Positions 35,884 to 45,535 are shown, numbered from the stretch's first letter. The stretch: 64,000 bases of DNA from Candidatus Muiribacterium halophilum (GCA_023228995.1 JALOAD010000001.1:1-64000), one strand, 5' to 3'. Program-made: numbers and translations. The notes: generated by a model not told the origin, from the letters alone.

Positions 35884-37221
35884 CTACATAACATCCATTT
35901 GAGATACTCTTACAAAAGGTCCGCCAAATCCAACAGGAAGTGGTGCTTGTTCCATTTTTCCACATCCACCGCCAACAAAAGAAAGCAATTTAACTTTATC
36001 AGAAAGACCGTCAATACGGTTTAAAGTTTCAAAAACAGTACCAGTAATAACAGCAACATTAACCGGATATTCAATCTTGCCATCTTTCATATAATAAGCT
36101 CTTGAAGGTGCAAGTGTAAATGTTGATAATCCAGAACCATGCTTAATTGTATCAATAAAAATCCCTTCTTTTACCTCAGAAAAAAGTTGTTCTTTAGTTT
36201 TATCACCTTTATCTATATAAGTAGTAGTCATTCTAACAATCGGTTCATACATAAATGAAATTGCCCTAGCATTACCAGTAGGATTTTCTTCAAGTTTACT
36301 TGCAGTAAGAACACTATGTAATCTGCCACTTAAAATTCCATCTTTAATAAGATAAGTTTTTTCAGAAAAACTTCCTTCATCATCATATGGAGTATATCCA
36401 ACACCCATTTCTTGACCATCATCAACAATAGATAATATAGAAGAACCAACTTTTTTGCCAATAGCCCACTCTTTTTTCATTTTTTCATCGCCAATCATAA
36501 AATCAGACTCACTTTTATGACCAAATGATTCATGAGCAAATATTCCAGCTGCGAGTGGTGATAAAATCACACAATATTTACCAGGTTTAATATCTTTTGC
36601 ATTTTTCATAAAATCATAAGCTTCATCAATATATTTTGAAATTTCACCTTCTAAATTTTCAAGTTCTGTAAAACAATTTGCACCAAAAGAGTAAGAATCA
36701 TTGAATTTTTTATCGTTTTCTGCAAGATTAAAAGAATATCGTAAACCACAACTTTGATTAGTCCAAGTCAAATCACTTCCAGAACTTGAGTAAAATTCCA
36801 TAGTTGTATGATTTTCTTCATAATGAGCATTCCACATTTTAATATATGGTCTTAATGAAAAAAGATTTATATAACATTTAACAAGATTCATTTTTTTATC
36901 TGATGAAATTTTTCTAACATCATTATCTATGAATTTATCAACTTTTTCTTTATTAACTTGAAACTTTTTCACAGTAGAATTTTCTAATATAAAACTGTTT
37001 GAAGAACATAAATGAGAAAGAGAATCAATTTCTTTTTGAATATCCAATATTGAAGTTGTTGCACTATAATACCACATATTACCATCAAAAATACGGATAA
37101 AAGCTCCTTCTGTAGCTCTTTCAACGAAATTTTCAAGTTTTTCTTTTAAAAAACTAATAGAAGTACTGAATTTCCTTTCAATTCTAACATCACAGTAAAG
37201 ATCCTGTGGAAAAATAAACAT
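35884..37221 (-). CDS. tldD: TldD-family metalloprotease subunit
   Basis: 445 aa (typical TldD ~480). The metal-binding motif HExxxH is present as 'GIFAHESFGHKSESD' (His230, His235), and the family C-terminus 'LLSFVGGGCGKMEQAPLPVG' is well conserved and probably includes the Cys metal ligand. Together with TldE, encoded directly downstream, it should form a protease whose narrow entrance admits only unfolded or short peptides. There is no RiPP precursor or modifying enzyme next to it, so a general peptide-clearing role is the safer reading. TGGGGGTAAT precedes the ATG. Confidence 0.93.
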   Translation of the reverse strand: MFIFPQDLYCDVRIERKFSTSISFLKEKLENFVERATEGAFIRIFDGNMWYYSATTSILDIQKEIDSLSHLCSSNSFILENSTVKKFQVNKEKVDKFIDNDVRKISSDKKMNLVKCYINLFSLRPYIKMWNAHYEENHTTMEFYSSSGSDLTWTNQSCGLRYSFNLAENDKKFNDSYSFGANCFTELENLEGEISKYIDEAYDFMKNAKDIKPGKYCVILSPLAAGIFAHESFGHKSESDFMIGDEKMKKEWAIGKKVGSSILSIVDDGQEMGVGYTPYDDEGSFSEKTYLIKDGILSGRLHSVLTASKLEENPTGNARAISFMYEPIVRMTTTYIDKGDKTKEQLFSEVKEGIFIDTIKHGSGLSTFTLAPSRAYYMKDGKIEYPVNVAVITGTVFETLNRIDGLSDKVKLLSFVGGGCGKMEQAPLPVGFGGPFVRVSQMDVM

Positions 37222-37430
37222 ATTACCCCCAGAACTATATTCTATTTGCTAAATTCATTTAATTTATATATTTTATCAAAAATATTATATTTTAACCATT
37301 TATATTTTTTATATTATTAAAAAAATAATTAAACTTATACTTAAAAATTTATAAACCATATAGATAATTGTAATTTAAAAAATAATATTTTATAATATAA
37401 TGTAATTGGATAATATTAGCATGAGGCAAT

Positions 37431-37790
37431 ATGAAGAAAATTTTATTATTAGATGATGACAAAATACTAACAAATTTGATGAAATCTTATTTAGAAAAAA
37501 ACATGTTTGTTGTCAATGTAATCAATAATCCTGATAAATTATTTGAAACTATAAAAAAAATTATACCAGATGTTTTAATAATGGATCTCATGATGCCTAG
37601 AATAGATGGTTTATCCCTATTAAAAAAACTTAGAAATTCAGAATTCAATGAACTTCCAGTTTTAATAATAAGTGCTAAAAACTATAAATCAACAATACTT
37701 TCATGTATAACAGCAGGTGCATCAGATTTTTTGCCAAAACCATTCACACTCGATAAGCTCTCAACAACAATAAATGGATTAGTAAATTAG
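37431..37790 (+). CDS. Stand-alone response regulator receiver protein
   Basis: 119 aa, a single receiver domain: acidic cluster in 'ILLLDDDKILTN', phosphoacceptor Asp in 'VLIMDLMMPRIDGLSLL', Thr/Ser in 'LIISAKN' and Lys in 'FLPKPFTLDKL'. There is no output domain, so it works through protein contacts, CheY- or Spo0F-like. No kinase gene is adjacent; the hybrid kinase at 42628 or the kinase at 12509 are possible partners. GAGGCAAT stands before the ATG, and a TATAAT-rich stretch at 37390-37405 may be its promoter. Confidence 0.92.
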   Translation: MKKILLLDDDKILTNLMKSYLEKNMFVVNVINNPDKLFETIKKIIPDVLIMDLMMPRIDGLSLLKKLRNSEFNELPVLIISAKNYKSTILSCITAGASDFLPKPFTLDKLSTTINGLVN

Positions 37791-37886
37791 TTTAAAGGAT
37801 TGAGGGTTAAATTGTTCAGTGAACATTTTGTTGATTTTGAATGTCTAATTGAGTCTTCTGATTAAATAAACAAAAATTAATATAAT

Positions 37887-38024
37887 GTCATCCCGGCATG
37901 ATTCTGAACTTTTGTCATCCCGGTATGATTCTGAACTTTTGTCATCCCGGTATGATTCTGAACTTTTGTCATCCCGGCATGATTCTGAACTTTTGTCATC
38001 CCGGCATGATTCTGAGCCGGGATC
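37887..38024. repeat. Tandem 27-bp repeat (5 units)
   Basis: Five units of 27 bp, each with GTCATCCCGGxATGATTCTGAA; the last ends in the CCGGGAT arm. Compared with the other two arrays the loop differs (TGATTCTGAAC instead of TGTTTCTGAGT), and the variant is shared by all five units, so this array expanded or homogenised on its own. The repeated frame across it is not a gene. Confidence 0.85.
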
Positions 38025-38080
38025 TGTTTTTGATTTTTTTATATTACAATAACGCAAAAAAATAATCATTCGGTATTTTA

Positions 38081-38232
38081 GAGGCTGTTGAAAAAGTTAT
38101 GTTTTCTTTTTTTAAAACTTAACTTTAAAAACAAACAGCATGGTCAGGCCGACCTATGTAAGCTAAAATTTGAGATCGGCACAGACCCTATTCTGCATCA
38201 ATGTTTCTTCTTTTTAGTTTTTCAACAGCCTC
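38081..38232. mobile_element. MITE-like element, copy 2
   Basis: 152 bp with 15-bp perfect terminal inverted repeats (GAGGCTGTTGAAAAA / TTTTTCAACAGCCTC). TTTTA stands immediately on both sides (38076-38080 and 38233-38237), a likely 5-bp target duplication. The element interrupts the interspersed repeat whose intact version is at 4480-4540. It has a short insertion, around AACTTAACTTTAA, relative to the copy at 768. No coding capacity. Confidence 0.78.
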
Positions 38233-38491
38233 TTTTACCTTCCTTCACTTATAATACATCCGTATATTATATGCTTCGCAACGTTCACTCAAGTTACCGA
38301 GTAGATTTTTTTTTTGCTTTTGTTTATAAAAACTACTTCTTTTTTTGAATTAGATTTTACATATAGATTCAAAAAATTGATATCGAGCGTAATTATGGAA
38401 GCTGTCTTAAGATTTTCAATAAGTATACAAATAAGAAATTCAAAGTTAAAAAGAATAAAATTATAAATAACTAAGATACATTAGAAAATCT
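38233..38491. repeat. Interspersed repeat modules C (part) and D
   Basis: Matches 4518-4775 almost perfectly over about 255 bp, including the segment TTGATATCGAGCGTAATTAT. Right of it (38492-38750) the sequence is AT-rich and unique; I see no gene there. Confidence 0.8.
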
Positions 38492-38760
38492 TTACAAATG
38501 TTAATATAAAAATACCCAAAAAAGTGCACGAGAATTTCCCCACTTTACCCCCCATATATTATACTTATCTTGACGATTCATATTTTTATAAGATTTTTTG
38601 CAGAAAATGGAAAAATAATACCTTAAAATAGACAAAAAGGACAAAAGATTTCAAAAAATTATAATAAAAAAACTTTTCACAAAATAATCAAAAATTTAGT
38701 ATAATTATTCAGAGGATTCAATTAAAAACAAAAACTCTCTAACTTTATTTATTTTTACTC

Positions 38761-38867
38761 ACTAACAGCTTTAGCTATGCTAACTAGGTTGGCTTTTTCA
38801 ACCGCTTAATAGGCTACAAAGTAGCCGCTAACTAATAAATTCATTTAAAAAATGAATTTATGCTAAC
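38761..38867. repeat. Hairpin array B
   Basis: Four inverted repeats separated by GCTAACTA-like 8-mers: AGCT-TT-AGCT, GGTTG-GCTTTTT-CAACC, GGCTAC-AAA-GTAGCC, and ATAAATTCATTT-AAA-AAATGAATTTAT (12-bp perfect stem). It is the reverse-complement counterpart of 31587-31698: spacers and order agree, and the differences in the two longest stems are compensated on both arms. Confidence 0.75.
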
Positions 38868-38929
38868 TGTATTTGCTATTTTACTATTCGCTCACTCACT
38901 ATTCGCAGGTTTTTGATTTTAACCCTTTA

Positions 38930-41425
38930 TCATCTTTTATCTAATACTTTTTTGACTTTCCCTGTTCTTTCAACTCTTGGAATTTGTCCTGTAGCAACTA
39001 ATTCTATTTTAAAATCAAGCCAACCCTGTTCAGTGGTTTTTTTAATATTTTTTGAATAGAAAAATATTCTATCTATAAGTTTTTTTATATCAAAATTATC
39101 GATTATCTCTGGTTTACACTCGATTTTTAAAGTAACTATATCTTTTTTATTGCTTGTATCAACAATTACCTGCCAAATTGATGAAAGTTCACTAAATTCA
39201 CTAACTGCTTTATCAAATGAACCTAATTCTACATTCGTACTTCCAGCAATTATTACATCATCACATCTTCCAAGAAGTTCAAAAGTTTTTCCTTTAAAAC
39301 CACATTTACAATTGATTTTGACTAATTTACCAGAATCACCAGTTTTAAATCTTATAATTGGCATTTTAAATCTATTTATATTTGTAACTACAATTTCACC
39401 AGGTTTATCATAAGAATTAATTACATTATCGTTTTCATCAACAAGTTCAAATTTAACAAAATCTTTACAAACATGATGTAATCCACCGCTAAGATGTTCA
39501 CATTGATAACCTACTGGACCTGTATCAACAAGTGCATAACCAGCTGATGAAATTCTTTTTACATTCCATACTTTTGTTATATAATCTCTTGCTCCCTGAT
39601 AAAAATGTTCTCCACCATATAAAACTGTATCAATATTTATTTTTATATTGTGTTCTTCACATATTTCAGCCATTCTTATTATAATTGAAGGTAATCCAAC
39701 AATTACATTTATTTTAAATTCTTCAAGATATTTATCAATTACTTCAAAATCTGAATTTCCTGCAATTGGAAAATTTGTACAACCTATTTTTTTTAATGCT
39801 TCATTTGCAACAAGAAACGATGTCCATAAATTACCTGCAATAAATGTATTAGCAACTTTATCATCTTTACTTATTCCGCCAATTCTATAAATATCCGCCA
39901 ATATATCAGTCATTATATCAAAATCTTCTGGTGAATATAAAGCAAATTTAGGTTTTCCAGTTGTTCCTCCGCTTGAAAATATAAAACCTTCAAGTGAATC
40001 GCCTGAAATCATATTCATACTAAATGGTGGAGAATTTTTAAAACAATCATCTCTGGTTAATAATCTATTTTTATCCCAATCTTTATAAAATTCTGTATTA
40101 TATTTTGCATAATCAAATATTTCATTAAATCTATCAATATTTAAATTTTCAATATGAACAAATTCTCCAAGCTCTCTTAATGGATAACTTCCATCATGCG
40201 GAGTTCCATTTTTACCTCTATACATAAATCCTGGAGAAGTAATTCTATAAACTCCATATTGACACAATTGTTCTGAAAATGATAAGAGTTTATCTCTATC
40301 AGCCCATATTGATACTGTCTGAATATATCTGTTGAGATTTCTGACATTATCTAAAATATCATCATCTTCTTCGAAAGATTTAATAAATATGTTTCTATTC
40401 TGAGGAGTTAATTCAAAATTATTATTATCACTTAAAACTATTGTCGAAAGTGTATTTTTAATTGATTTCACTTTACCATTTCCAAGAATACTTTCCATAG
40501 TATTAAGTTCTCGAAATTTAAGCACTTCAGTTGCTAAATCTATATCATGTGTATTTTGAGGAAATTCATTATTAAGTAAAGTCATATCTTGATATAACAA
40601 ATCTGCAAAACGCTCTGCAAATTCTTTTTTTACATAAACTACAAGCGGTGACGAACAAGCTGATTGCTCCCACATAATTATATCCATTGCAGTGTTATAA
40701 GCAATTTTTTCAATATCATCTTCTGAAAATATAATAGAAAAACTGTATTTTGGTCCATATTCAATAAGTTTTGTATGAAGAGAAAGATCTTTTCTATATG
40801 AATTTACAGCTTCTTCTCCACCCCAAACTACAATTCCATCACAATTGTTTTTAAGTATATTCTCAACTTCTAAATTCCCACCTCTAAAATCCCAAAGCTG
40901 TATATTTGATGATATTATTTCATCTTTATCGCATTCAATTATGGATTTTAAGAATAGTTCAGGAAAAAACCTGTCTTTTCTAGGCATTTTTAAAATATTA
41001 GAATTTTTGGTTATTATTCCAGAAACTACACTATCTACACATGAAAGAAAAACATTTGAAGCTGATATATGAGCAATAACTCCAAGAGGTCTAAACCTTA
41101 TATAAGTCTGATTATCAAATTTATATTGGAATTCATTTAAATACTCTATATTATCAATTGATTTTTTAAGATTAAATCTAATGTTTTCGTAATCAAGAAG
41201 TTCTTTTACAACTTCAAGTCCTTGTTTTACCATATTTTTTGGCATACCAAGAATATCTGGTAATTTTTCTAATGAAGTTTTGTAATAAAAACTATTTTCA
41301 TCTTCCCAAAGTTTTTTTACTTTATTTAAAATAGTTATAATAGTGTTTATATCAGTATTATATAACTTTTTATTATTAGATTTTAATAAATTTAGATTTT
41401 CTAAAAAATCAACATCAATAATCAA
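38930..41425 (-). CDS. LuxC-type acyl-CoA reductase fused to PaaK-type AMP-binding ligase
   Basis: 831 aa. Residues ~1-430 are a LuxC-like aldehyde dehydrogenase domain: 'RPLGVIAHISASNVFLSC' and the catalytic cysteine in 'MWEQSACSSPLVVYV' (Cys257 in this numbering). It would reduce an acyl thioester to the aldehyde with NADPH. Residues ~440-831 are an adenylate-forming domain of the phenylacetate-CoA ligase/LuxE group, with the P-loop 'FSSGGTTGKPKFALYS', 'YGGEHFYQGARDYI', 'GEIVVTNINR' and 'GRCDDVIIAGSTNV'. In luminous bacteria these activities are separate (LuxC, LuxE). The start is taken at the TTG after GGAGGTG; the longest frame starts at a GTG overlapping the luxE stop. LuxE-like gene upstream; no luciferase genes in the window. 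Confidence 0.9.
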   Translation of the reverse strand: MIIDVDFLENLNLLKSNNKKLYNTDINTIITILNKVKKLWEDENSFYYKTSLEKLPDILGMPKNMVKQGLEVVKELLDYENIRFNLKKSIDNIEYLNEFQYKFDNQTYIRFRPLGVIAHISASNVFLSCVDSVVSGIITKNSNILKMPRKDRFFPELFLKSIIECDKDEIISSNIQLWDFRGGNLEVENILKNNCDGIVVWGGEEAVNSYRKDLSLHTKLIEYGPKYSFSIIFSEDDIEKIAYNTAMDIIMWEQSACSSPLVVYVKKEFAERFADLLYQDMTLLNNEFPQNTHDIDLATEVLKFRELNTMESILGNGKVKSIKNTLSTIVLSDNNNFELTPQNRNIFIKSFEEDDDILDNVRNLNRYIQTVSIWADRDKLLSFSEQLCQYGVYRITSPGFMYRGKNGTPHDGSYPLRELGEFVHIENLNIDRFNEIFDYAKYNTEFYKDWDKNRLLTRDDCFKNSPPFSMNMISGDSLEGFIFSSGGTTGKPKFALYSPEDFDIMTDILADIYRIGGISKDDKVANTFIAGNLWTSFLVANEALKKIGCTNFPIAGNSDFEVIDKYLEEFKINVIVGLPSIIIRMAEICEEHNIKINIDTVLYGGEHFYQGARDYITKVWNVKRISSAGYALVDTGPVGYQCEHLSGGLHHVCKDFVKFELVDENDNVINSYDKPGEIVVTNINRFKMPIIRFKTGDSGKLVKINCKCGFKGKTFELLGRCDDVIIAGSTNVELGSFDKAVSEFSELSSIWQVIVDTSNKKDIVTLKIECKPEIIDNFDIKKLIDRIFFYSKNIKKTTEQGWLDFKIELVATGQIPRVERTGKVKKVLDKR

Positions 41426-41439
41426 AAACACCTCCGGTT

Positions 41440-42558
41440 TCACTTTCTCACTCTTTCACTCAACTTCTCCAATGCTACTATCGCACATCCTTTATGTTTT
41501 TTATATCCAGCTCTACCAATTAAATCAATATATGGACCTCTACCACAAGGACAATCCTCTCTAATAACAACTTTATCTGTTGATAAAAGTGAAATTGAAG
41601 GATAAGAATTACAATATGGAGAAAACAACATTAATAAACCTTCATTTCCATGGGGTAAAACTTTATTACTAACTGGATTGTAAGCAAAACACCTTGAATA
41701 AGAAGGAATATGCATATTACCATATTCGCAATCTACATAAGGAATTCCATGTTCTACCATACCAAAATGATCTCTTATATTTTCAACTTTTATTCCAAGT
41801 CCTTGAGCAAGAAGTTTTTTAAATTCCTGTTTTTTTATTTCCTTGCCAGTATGGTTTTTCCAACCGCCTCCAGTAATTACAAATGAACCTTCGGGCAATT
41901 GTATATCTCTATTCATTCTTTTTTTAAATTCAATTAAACTAAAATATAAATGAGCTGGAAATCCCAATATCCTAACAGGCATTTTCAACTGTTCAAACTT
42001 TAAAAACTTATCAATTGTTGAATCAAGATCTAATTCAAAATCATCTATGTTTTTATTATATTTCATTGTATAAAATACTTCTCCAATATCAGTTAGTCCT
42101 GTAAGCATTTTATCAGAAAAAGCAGTTCCAACATCTCCAGCAATTTCAGGATCATAAGTAAAACAAATATAATTTGTCTTTTTAGAATCAACCATTCCAA
42201 AAGCTTTAAATATTTTATGAACGATATGCTCGATTCTTTCAAGGGATTTTTGATCTAGATATATAAAAGTCTTTTTGCCACCAGTTCCTGAAGAAGAAAG
42301 TTTTATTAAAATATCCTTTTCATCACCTGTAATAAATTTATAAGATTTTAAAACAGTTACAAAAGTATAAGGAATATTTTTATAATCAGTTATATTCCAC
42401 GGTTTTATATCTTTATCATTACATATCTTACGATATAATGGAGCAAAATTAAAGTGATGATTAAAACTTTCAATCATTGCACTATTAAATATAAGTTCAC
42501 TGCCTTTATTAAAATCAAAAGCTTCTTTTTGAAATATAAGTTTATGTATATTACTCAA
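41440..42558 (-). CDS. LuxE-type acyl-protein synthetase
   Basis: 372 aa. Acyl-protein synthetase (LuxE) family: P-loop 'LSSSGTGGKKTFIYLD', central 'RILGFPAHLYFSLIEFK', 'SFVITGGGWKNHTGKEIKK' and the C-terminal Cys-rich 'VIREDCPCGRGPYIDLIGRAG'. It activates a carboxylic acid as an acyl-AMP and passes it to a cysteine for the reductase. It lies 14 bp upstream of the LuxC-PaaK fusion gene and is surely co-expressed. A TTG at 42558 after AGAGGAAAAA is preferred to the GTG at 42588. With the fused ligase there would be two activating domains for one reductase domain. The acid could be fatty or aromatic; not determinable here. Confidence 0.9.
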   Translation of the reverse strand: MSNIHKLIFQKEAFDFNKGSELIFNSAMIESFNHHFNFAPLYRKICNDKDIKPWNITDYKNIPYTFVTVLKSYKFITGDEKDILIKLSSSGTGGKKTFIYLDQKSLERIEHIVHKIFKAFGMVDSKKTNYICFTYDPEIAGDVGTAFSDKMLTGLTDIGEVFYTMKYNKNIDDFELDLDSTIDKFLKFEQLKMPVRILGFPAHLYFSLIEFKKRMNRDIQLPEGSFVITGGGWKNHTGKEIKKQEFKKLLAQGLGIKVENIRDHFGMVEHGIPYVDCEYGNMHIPSYSRCFAYNPVSNKVLPHGNEGLLMLFSPYCNSYPSISLLSTDKVVIREDCPCGRGPYIDLIGRAGYKKHKGCAIVALEKLSERVRK

Positions 42559-42627
42559 ATTTTTCCTCTTTGTTTTTATTAAAATCACTTAATAAATATT
42601 ACAACATATAATTAATATAGACAAGAG

Positions 42628-45447
42628 TTAGTTTTTATTTTGATTTTTGAAGTAATCCGAAAGTTGTTCTAAATCAGTTATAAAATCAGGTATAATATTT
42701 TCAAGTTCAATATATTTTTCAAGCATTTTATCTTTTTTACCTTGTTTACAAAACTCTCTCAATTCATTAAATAACTGATCAATAAAATTACAATGAAAAA
42801 ATGATACTATTCCTGCAATATTATGAATTATTTTTCTAACTTCTTCAACATTCATATCCATAACAGATTTTTTAAGAGCATTAAAACGCTCAGTATGACT
42901 TTTAATGAAAATATCAATTGTATCAATTATAATTTGAACAGGAGCATCACAAAAATACTCCACAGCTTTATCAATATCAATTAATTTAAAATAAAACTTA
43001 TCCTTAGCTATTAATTTACATTCAGCTTGATCTTTAACTTCAATATTACCGACAAAATCATCGTTTTTTGATGTATTTGAAATAAGATTATATATATTTT
43101 TCTTTAAAACCACAGGTTTAAAAGGTTTTGTTACAATTTTATCAAATCCAGCAATTTTGAATTTTTCCATATCTTCTACTATAGCATCAGCAGTAATCGC
43201 AATTACCGGAATATGTTTATCTGTACCAAGTTCACTTTTTCTAATTTCAATAAGTGCATCAAGTCCAGACATAACAGGCATATTTATATCCATAAGAATA
43301 CAGTCAAAATTAAATTCCTTGATTTTTTCAAGAGCAATTTTACCATTCCCAGCAATTTCTACATTAACACCCATAGATTTTAGTATATCTTTCATAAACA
43401 CCTGATTTATCTCATTATCTTCAGCAATAAGTATTTTTAATCCTGAAATGTCAACATTCTCTTTATTTTCAACTTTTAATAATATTTCTTCATTTTTTTT
43501 GAAAAACACAACAAAAGAAAAACTTGAACCAATTCCAGGGGAACTTTTAACACTCAACTCTCCACCCATTGCATTAACTATCTTTTTAACAATAGAAAGA
43601 CCAAGTCCAGTCCCTTCATAATTTTTATCAGGATTTTCATCAAGTTGTTTGAAATCTTCAAAAATAACTTCAATTTTATCCTCAGAAATACCAATTCCTG
43701 TATCTGATACAATAAAATTAATAATAATATTATCAAGAAATATTTCTTTAAGATTAGCTTCAACAGAAATACAACCTTCCTGAGTAAATTTAACCGAATT
43801 ATTAATAAGATTAATAAGAATCTGACGGATTCTTGTATCATCACCAATAATTTCTTCAGGAATATTTTCATCAATTGTATAGAGCAAACTAATATTTTTA
43901 TTTTTCAATATTAACTCAAAATTATCAATTACTTTTTTAATAATCTTTTTTAAATTAAAACTTGAATTATTGAGATTTAATTCACCTTTTTCAATTTTTG
44001 AAAAATCAAGAATATTATTTACAATATTAAAAAGATGTTTTCCAGACTCGATAATGTTATTAATATATTTAGATTGTTTTTCATTAAGTTCTGAATCCTT
44101 AACAAGTTCAGCAATACCAAGAATTCCATTAAGAGGAGTTCTTATCTCATGAGACATATTAGCAAGGAAAAAACTTTTAGCTTTATTGGCTTGTTCAGAT
44201 TTTTCAATTGCTTTAATAAGATTTTCTTGCATATTAACTAATTCAGTAATATCTTCCTGTATAAAAAGAATTTCTTCTGAAAAAGCATCATTATCTCTTA
44301 AAGAAGTTATTTTAAGATTAATAAATGATTTTTCACCATTTTTTTTAGTAGCAACAAGTCTTTTTTGCCAATTTTGTGAATTTTCAATATTTGTTTTAAT
44401 TTCATTAAAAATATCTTTTGAACCTAAAAATAAAAAATCAAGCCCTTTACCAATAATATCTGTATAATTATAACCATAAAAATCTAAAAAAGCTTTGTTT
44501 ACAAACTCTATTTTACCGAATTTATCAGTGATAAGCATATTTATATTACTGTTTTCAATAGCAATAAGATTTTTATTATTTCTTTTTTCAATTTTTTTCA
44601 TATCAGAAATATCAACAATAGCACCTCTATAACCAATATGTTCATTATTTTTTACTACAATTGATAAAGTCAATAATATATAAGCTTTGTCACCAGTTTT
44701 CCTTATAATGGTATATTCAGTAAACTCAGTAAATTCAACTTCTCTTTTTCTTAAAACTTCTAAATCTTTCATAATCTTTTCATAAGATTTACCCTCAAAA
44801 AAAAGATCAACTTTATCATTATGATCAACATTAAAATTAGTATAAAATTTTCTATTAGCAAATGTTATATTAAAATCAAGATCAGTTTCAATTACAGAAA
44901 TCGGAAGAAATTCCATGATTTTTTTTAATTTTTGTTCGTATTCACACATCATTTTTTTCATACTCTGATTTTCAGTATTATCATATACATTCAATATAAC
45001 AATTTTATCACCTTTATAAACTAATTCTGACTTATTAAAAAAAATATTTTTATTATTAAATTCAATATAAAAATTATGATTTTCATCTGAATTAAAAGAA
45101 TTATTAAAAACATTTTTACTAATATTATCAATATTAATAAAATTCAAAAAATCATCAATAATTTGAAAAAAAACCTTTTTTTCGTTAATTTCAAACAATT
45201 CTCTGCAAATTTTATTAAAAATAACGATCTTTCTACTTTCTTTTTTAATTACAATTACACCATTATCAAGTTCATCAATAAACATTTTTGTGCTTTTGCC
45301 AAAATCTTCATTATTTTTATTCTTTTTATCATTTAAAAATTTATAAACTAAATATAACAATAGGAAAAAAACAATTCCTAAAAAAATAAAGTTTTTCAAA
45401 TAAGCAGAATAAATCAACAAAGTAATCGTTATAATAAGTTCAATCAT
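42628..45447 (-). CDS. Membrane-associated hybrid histidine kinase (PAS-HisKA-HATPase-REC-HPt)
   Basis: 939 aa. Two short hydrophobic segments (residues ~3-37) anchor it. Three PAS-like regions follow (~60-155, 175-285, 292-405; 'GYRGAIVDISDMKK' and 'ILFIQEDITELV' are PAS/PAC ends). Then come HisKA with 'FLANMSHEIRTPLNGI' (His433), HATPase with 'VSDTGIGIS' and 'GTGLGLSIVKKIV', a receiver ('LKILIAEDNEINQ', 'CILMDINMPVMSG', 'KIVTKPF') and a C-terminal HPt-like domain with 'VRKIIHNIAGIVSFF'. The protein thus holds a complete phosphorelay and must hand phosphate to a separate regulator, possibly the stand-alone receiver at 37431. A/B-type PAS domains could sense redox or small ligands; no cofactor residue is evident. 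Confidence 0.93.
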   Translation of the reverse strand: MIELIITITLLIYSAYLKNFIFLGIVFFLLLYLVYKFLNDKKNKNNEDFGKSTKMFIDELDNGVIVIKKESRKIVIFNKICRELFEINEKKVFFQIIDDFLNFINIDNISKNVFNNSFNSDENHNFYIEFNNKNIFFNKSELVYKGDKIVILNVYDNTENQSMKKMMCEYEQKLKKIMEFLPISVIETDLDFNITFANRKFYTNFNVDHNDKVDLFFEGKSYEKIMKDLEVLRKREVEFTEFTEYTIIRKTGDKAYILLTLSIVVKNNEHIGYRGAIVDISDMKKIEKRNNKNLIAIENSNINMLITDKFGKIEFVNKAFLDFYGYNYTDIIGKGLDFLFLGSKDIFNEIKTNIENSQNWQKRLVATKKNGEKSFINLKITSLRDNDAFSEEILFIQEDITELVNMQENLIKAIEKSEQANKAKSFFLANMSHEIRTPLNGILGIAELVKDSELNEKQSKYINNIIESGKHLFNIVNNILDFSKIEKGELNLNNSSFNLKKIIKKVIDNFELILKNKNISLLYTIDENIPEEIIGDDTRIRQILINLINNSVKFTQEGCISVEANLKEIFLDNIIINFIVSDTGIGISEDKIEVIFEDFKQLDENPDKNYEGTGLGLSIVKKIVNAMGGELSVKSSPGIGSSFSFVVFFKKNEEILLKVENKENVDISGLKILIAEDNEINQVFMKDILKSMGVNVEIAGNGKIALEKIKEFNFDCILMDINMPVMSGLDALIEIRKSELGTDKHIPVIAITADAIVEDMEKFKIAGFDKIVTKPFKPVVLKKNIYNLISNTSKNDDFVGNIEVKDQAECKLIAKDKFYFKLIDIDKAVEYFCDAPVQIIIDTIDIFIKSHTERFNALKKSVMDMNVEEVRKIIHNIAGIVSFFHCNFIDQLFNELREFCKQGKKDKMLEKYIELENIIPDFITDLEQLSDYFKNQNKN

Positions 45448-45535
45448 TTTTTTATTATAACCTAAAAATTCTATATTTAGAAGCTTTTTGGGCTTTTATC
45501 TTTTTTGGCTTTTTCCCTAATTAACCATAAAAGAA

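Noticed and set aside
34643-37221. RiPP biosynthesis locus around TldD/TldE
   Set aside because: No precursor-like small ORF or modifying enzyme lies next to the pair; TldD/E also has a general proteolytic role.
37887-38024. CRISPR array
   Set aside because: Units are contiguous without unique spacers, and no cas genes are present.
37845-38069. Repetitive open frame over the five-unit array
   Set aside because: Same reason: a DNA-level tandem repeat with a period divisible by three.
38930-42558. Bioluminescence (lux) operon
   Set aside because: LuxC- and LuxE-like domains are present, but no luciferase alpha/beta genes or LuxD occur in the window.
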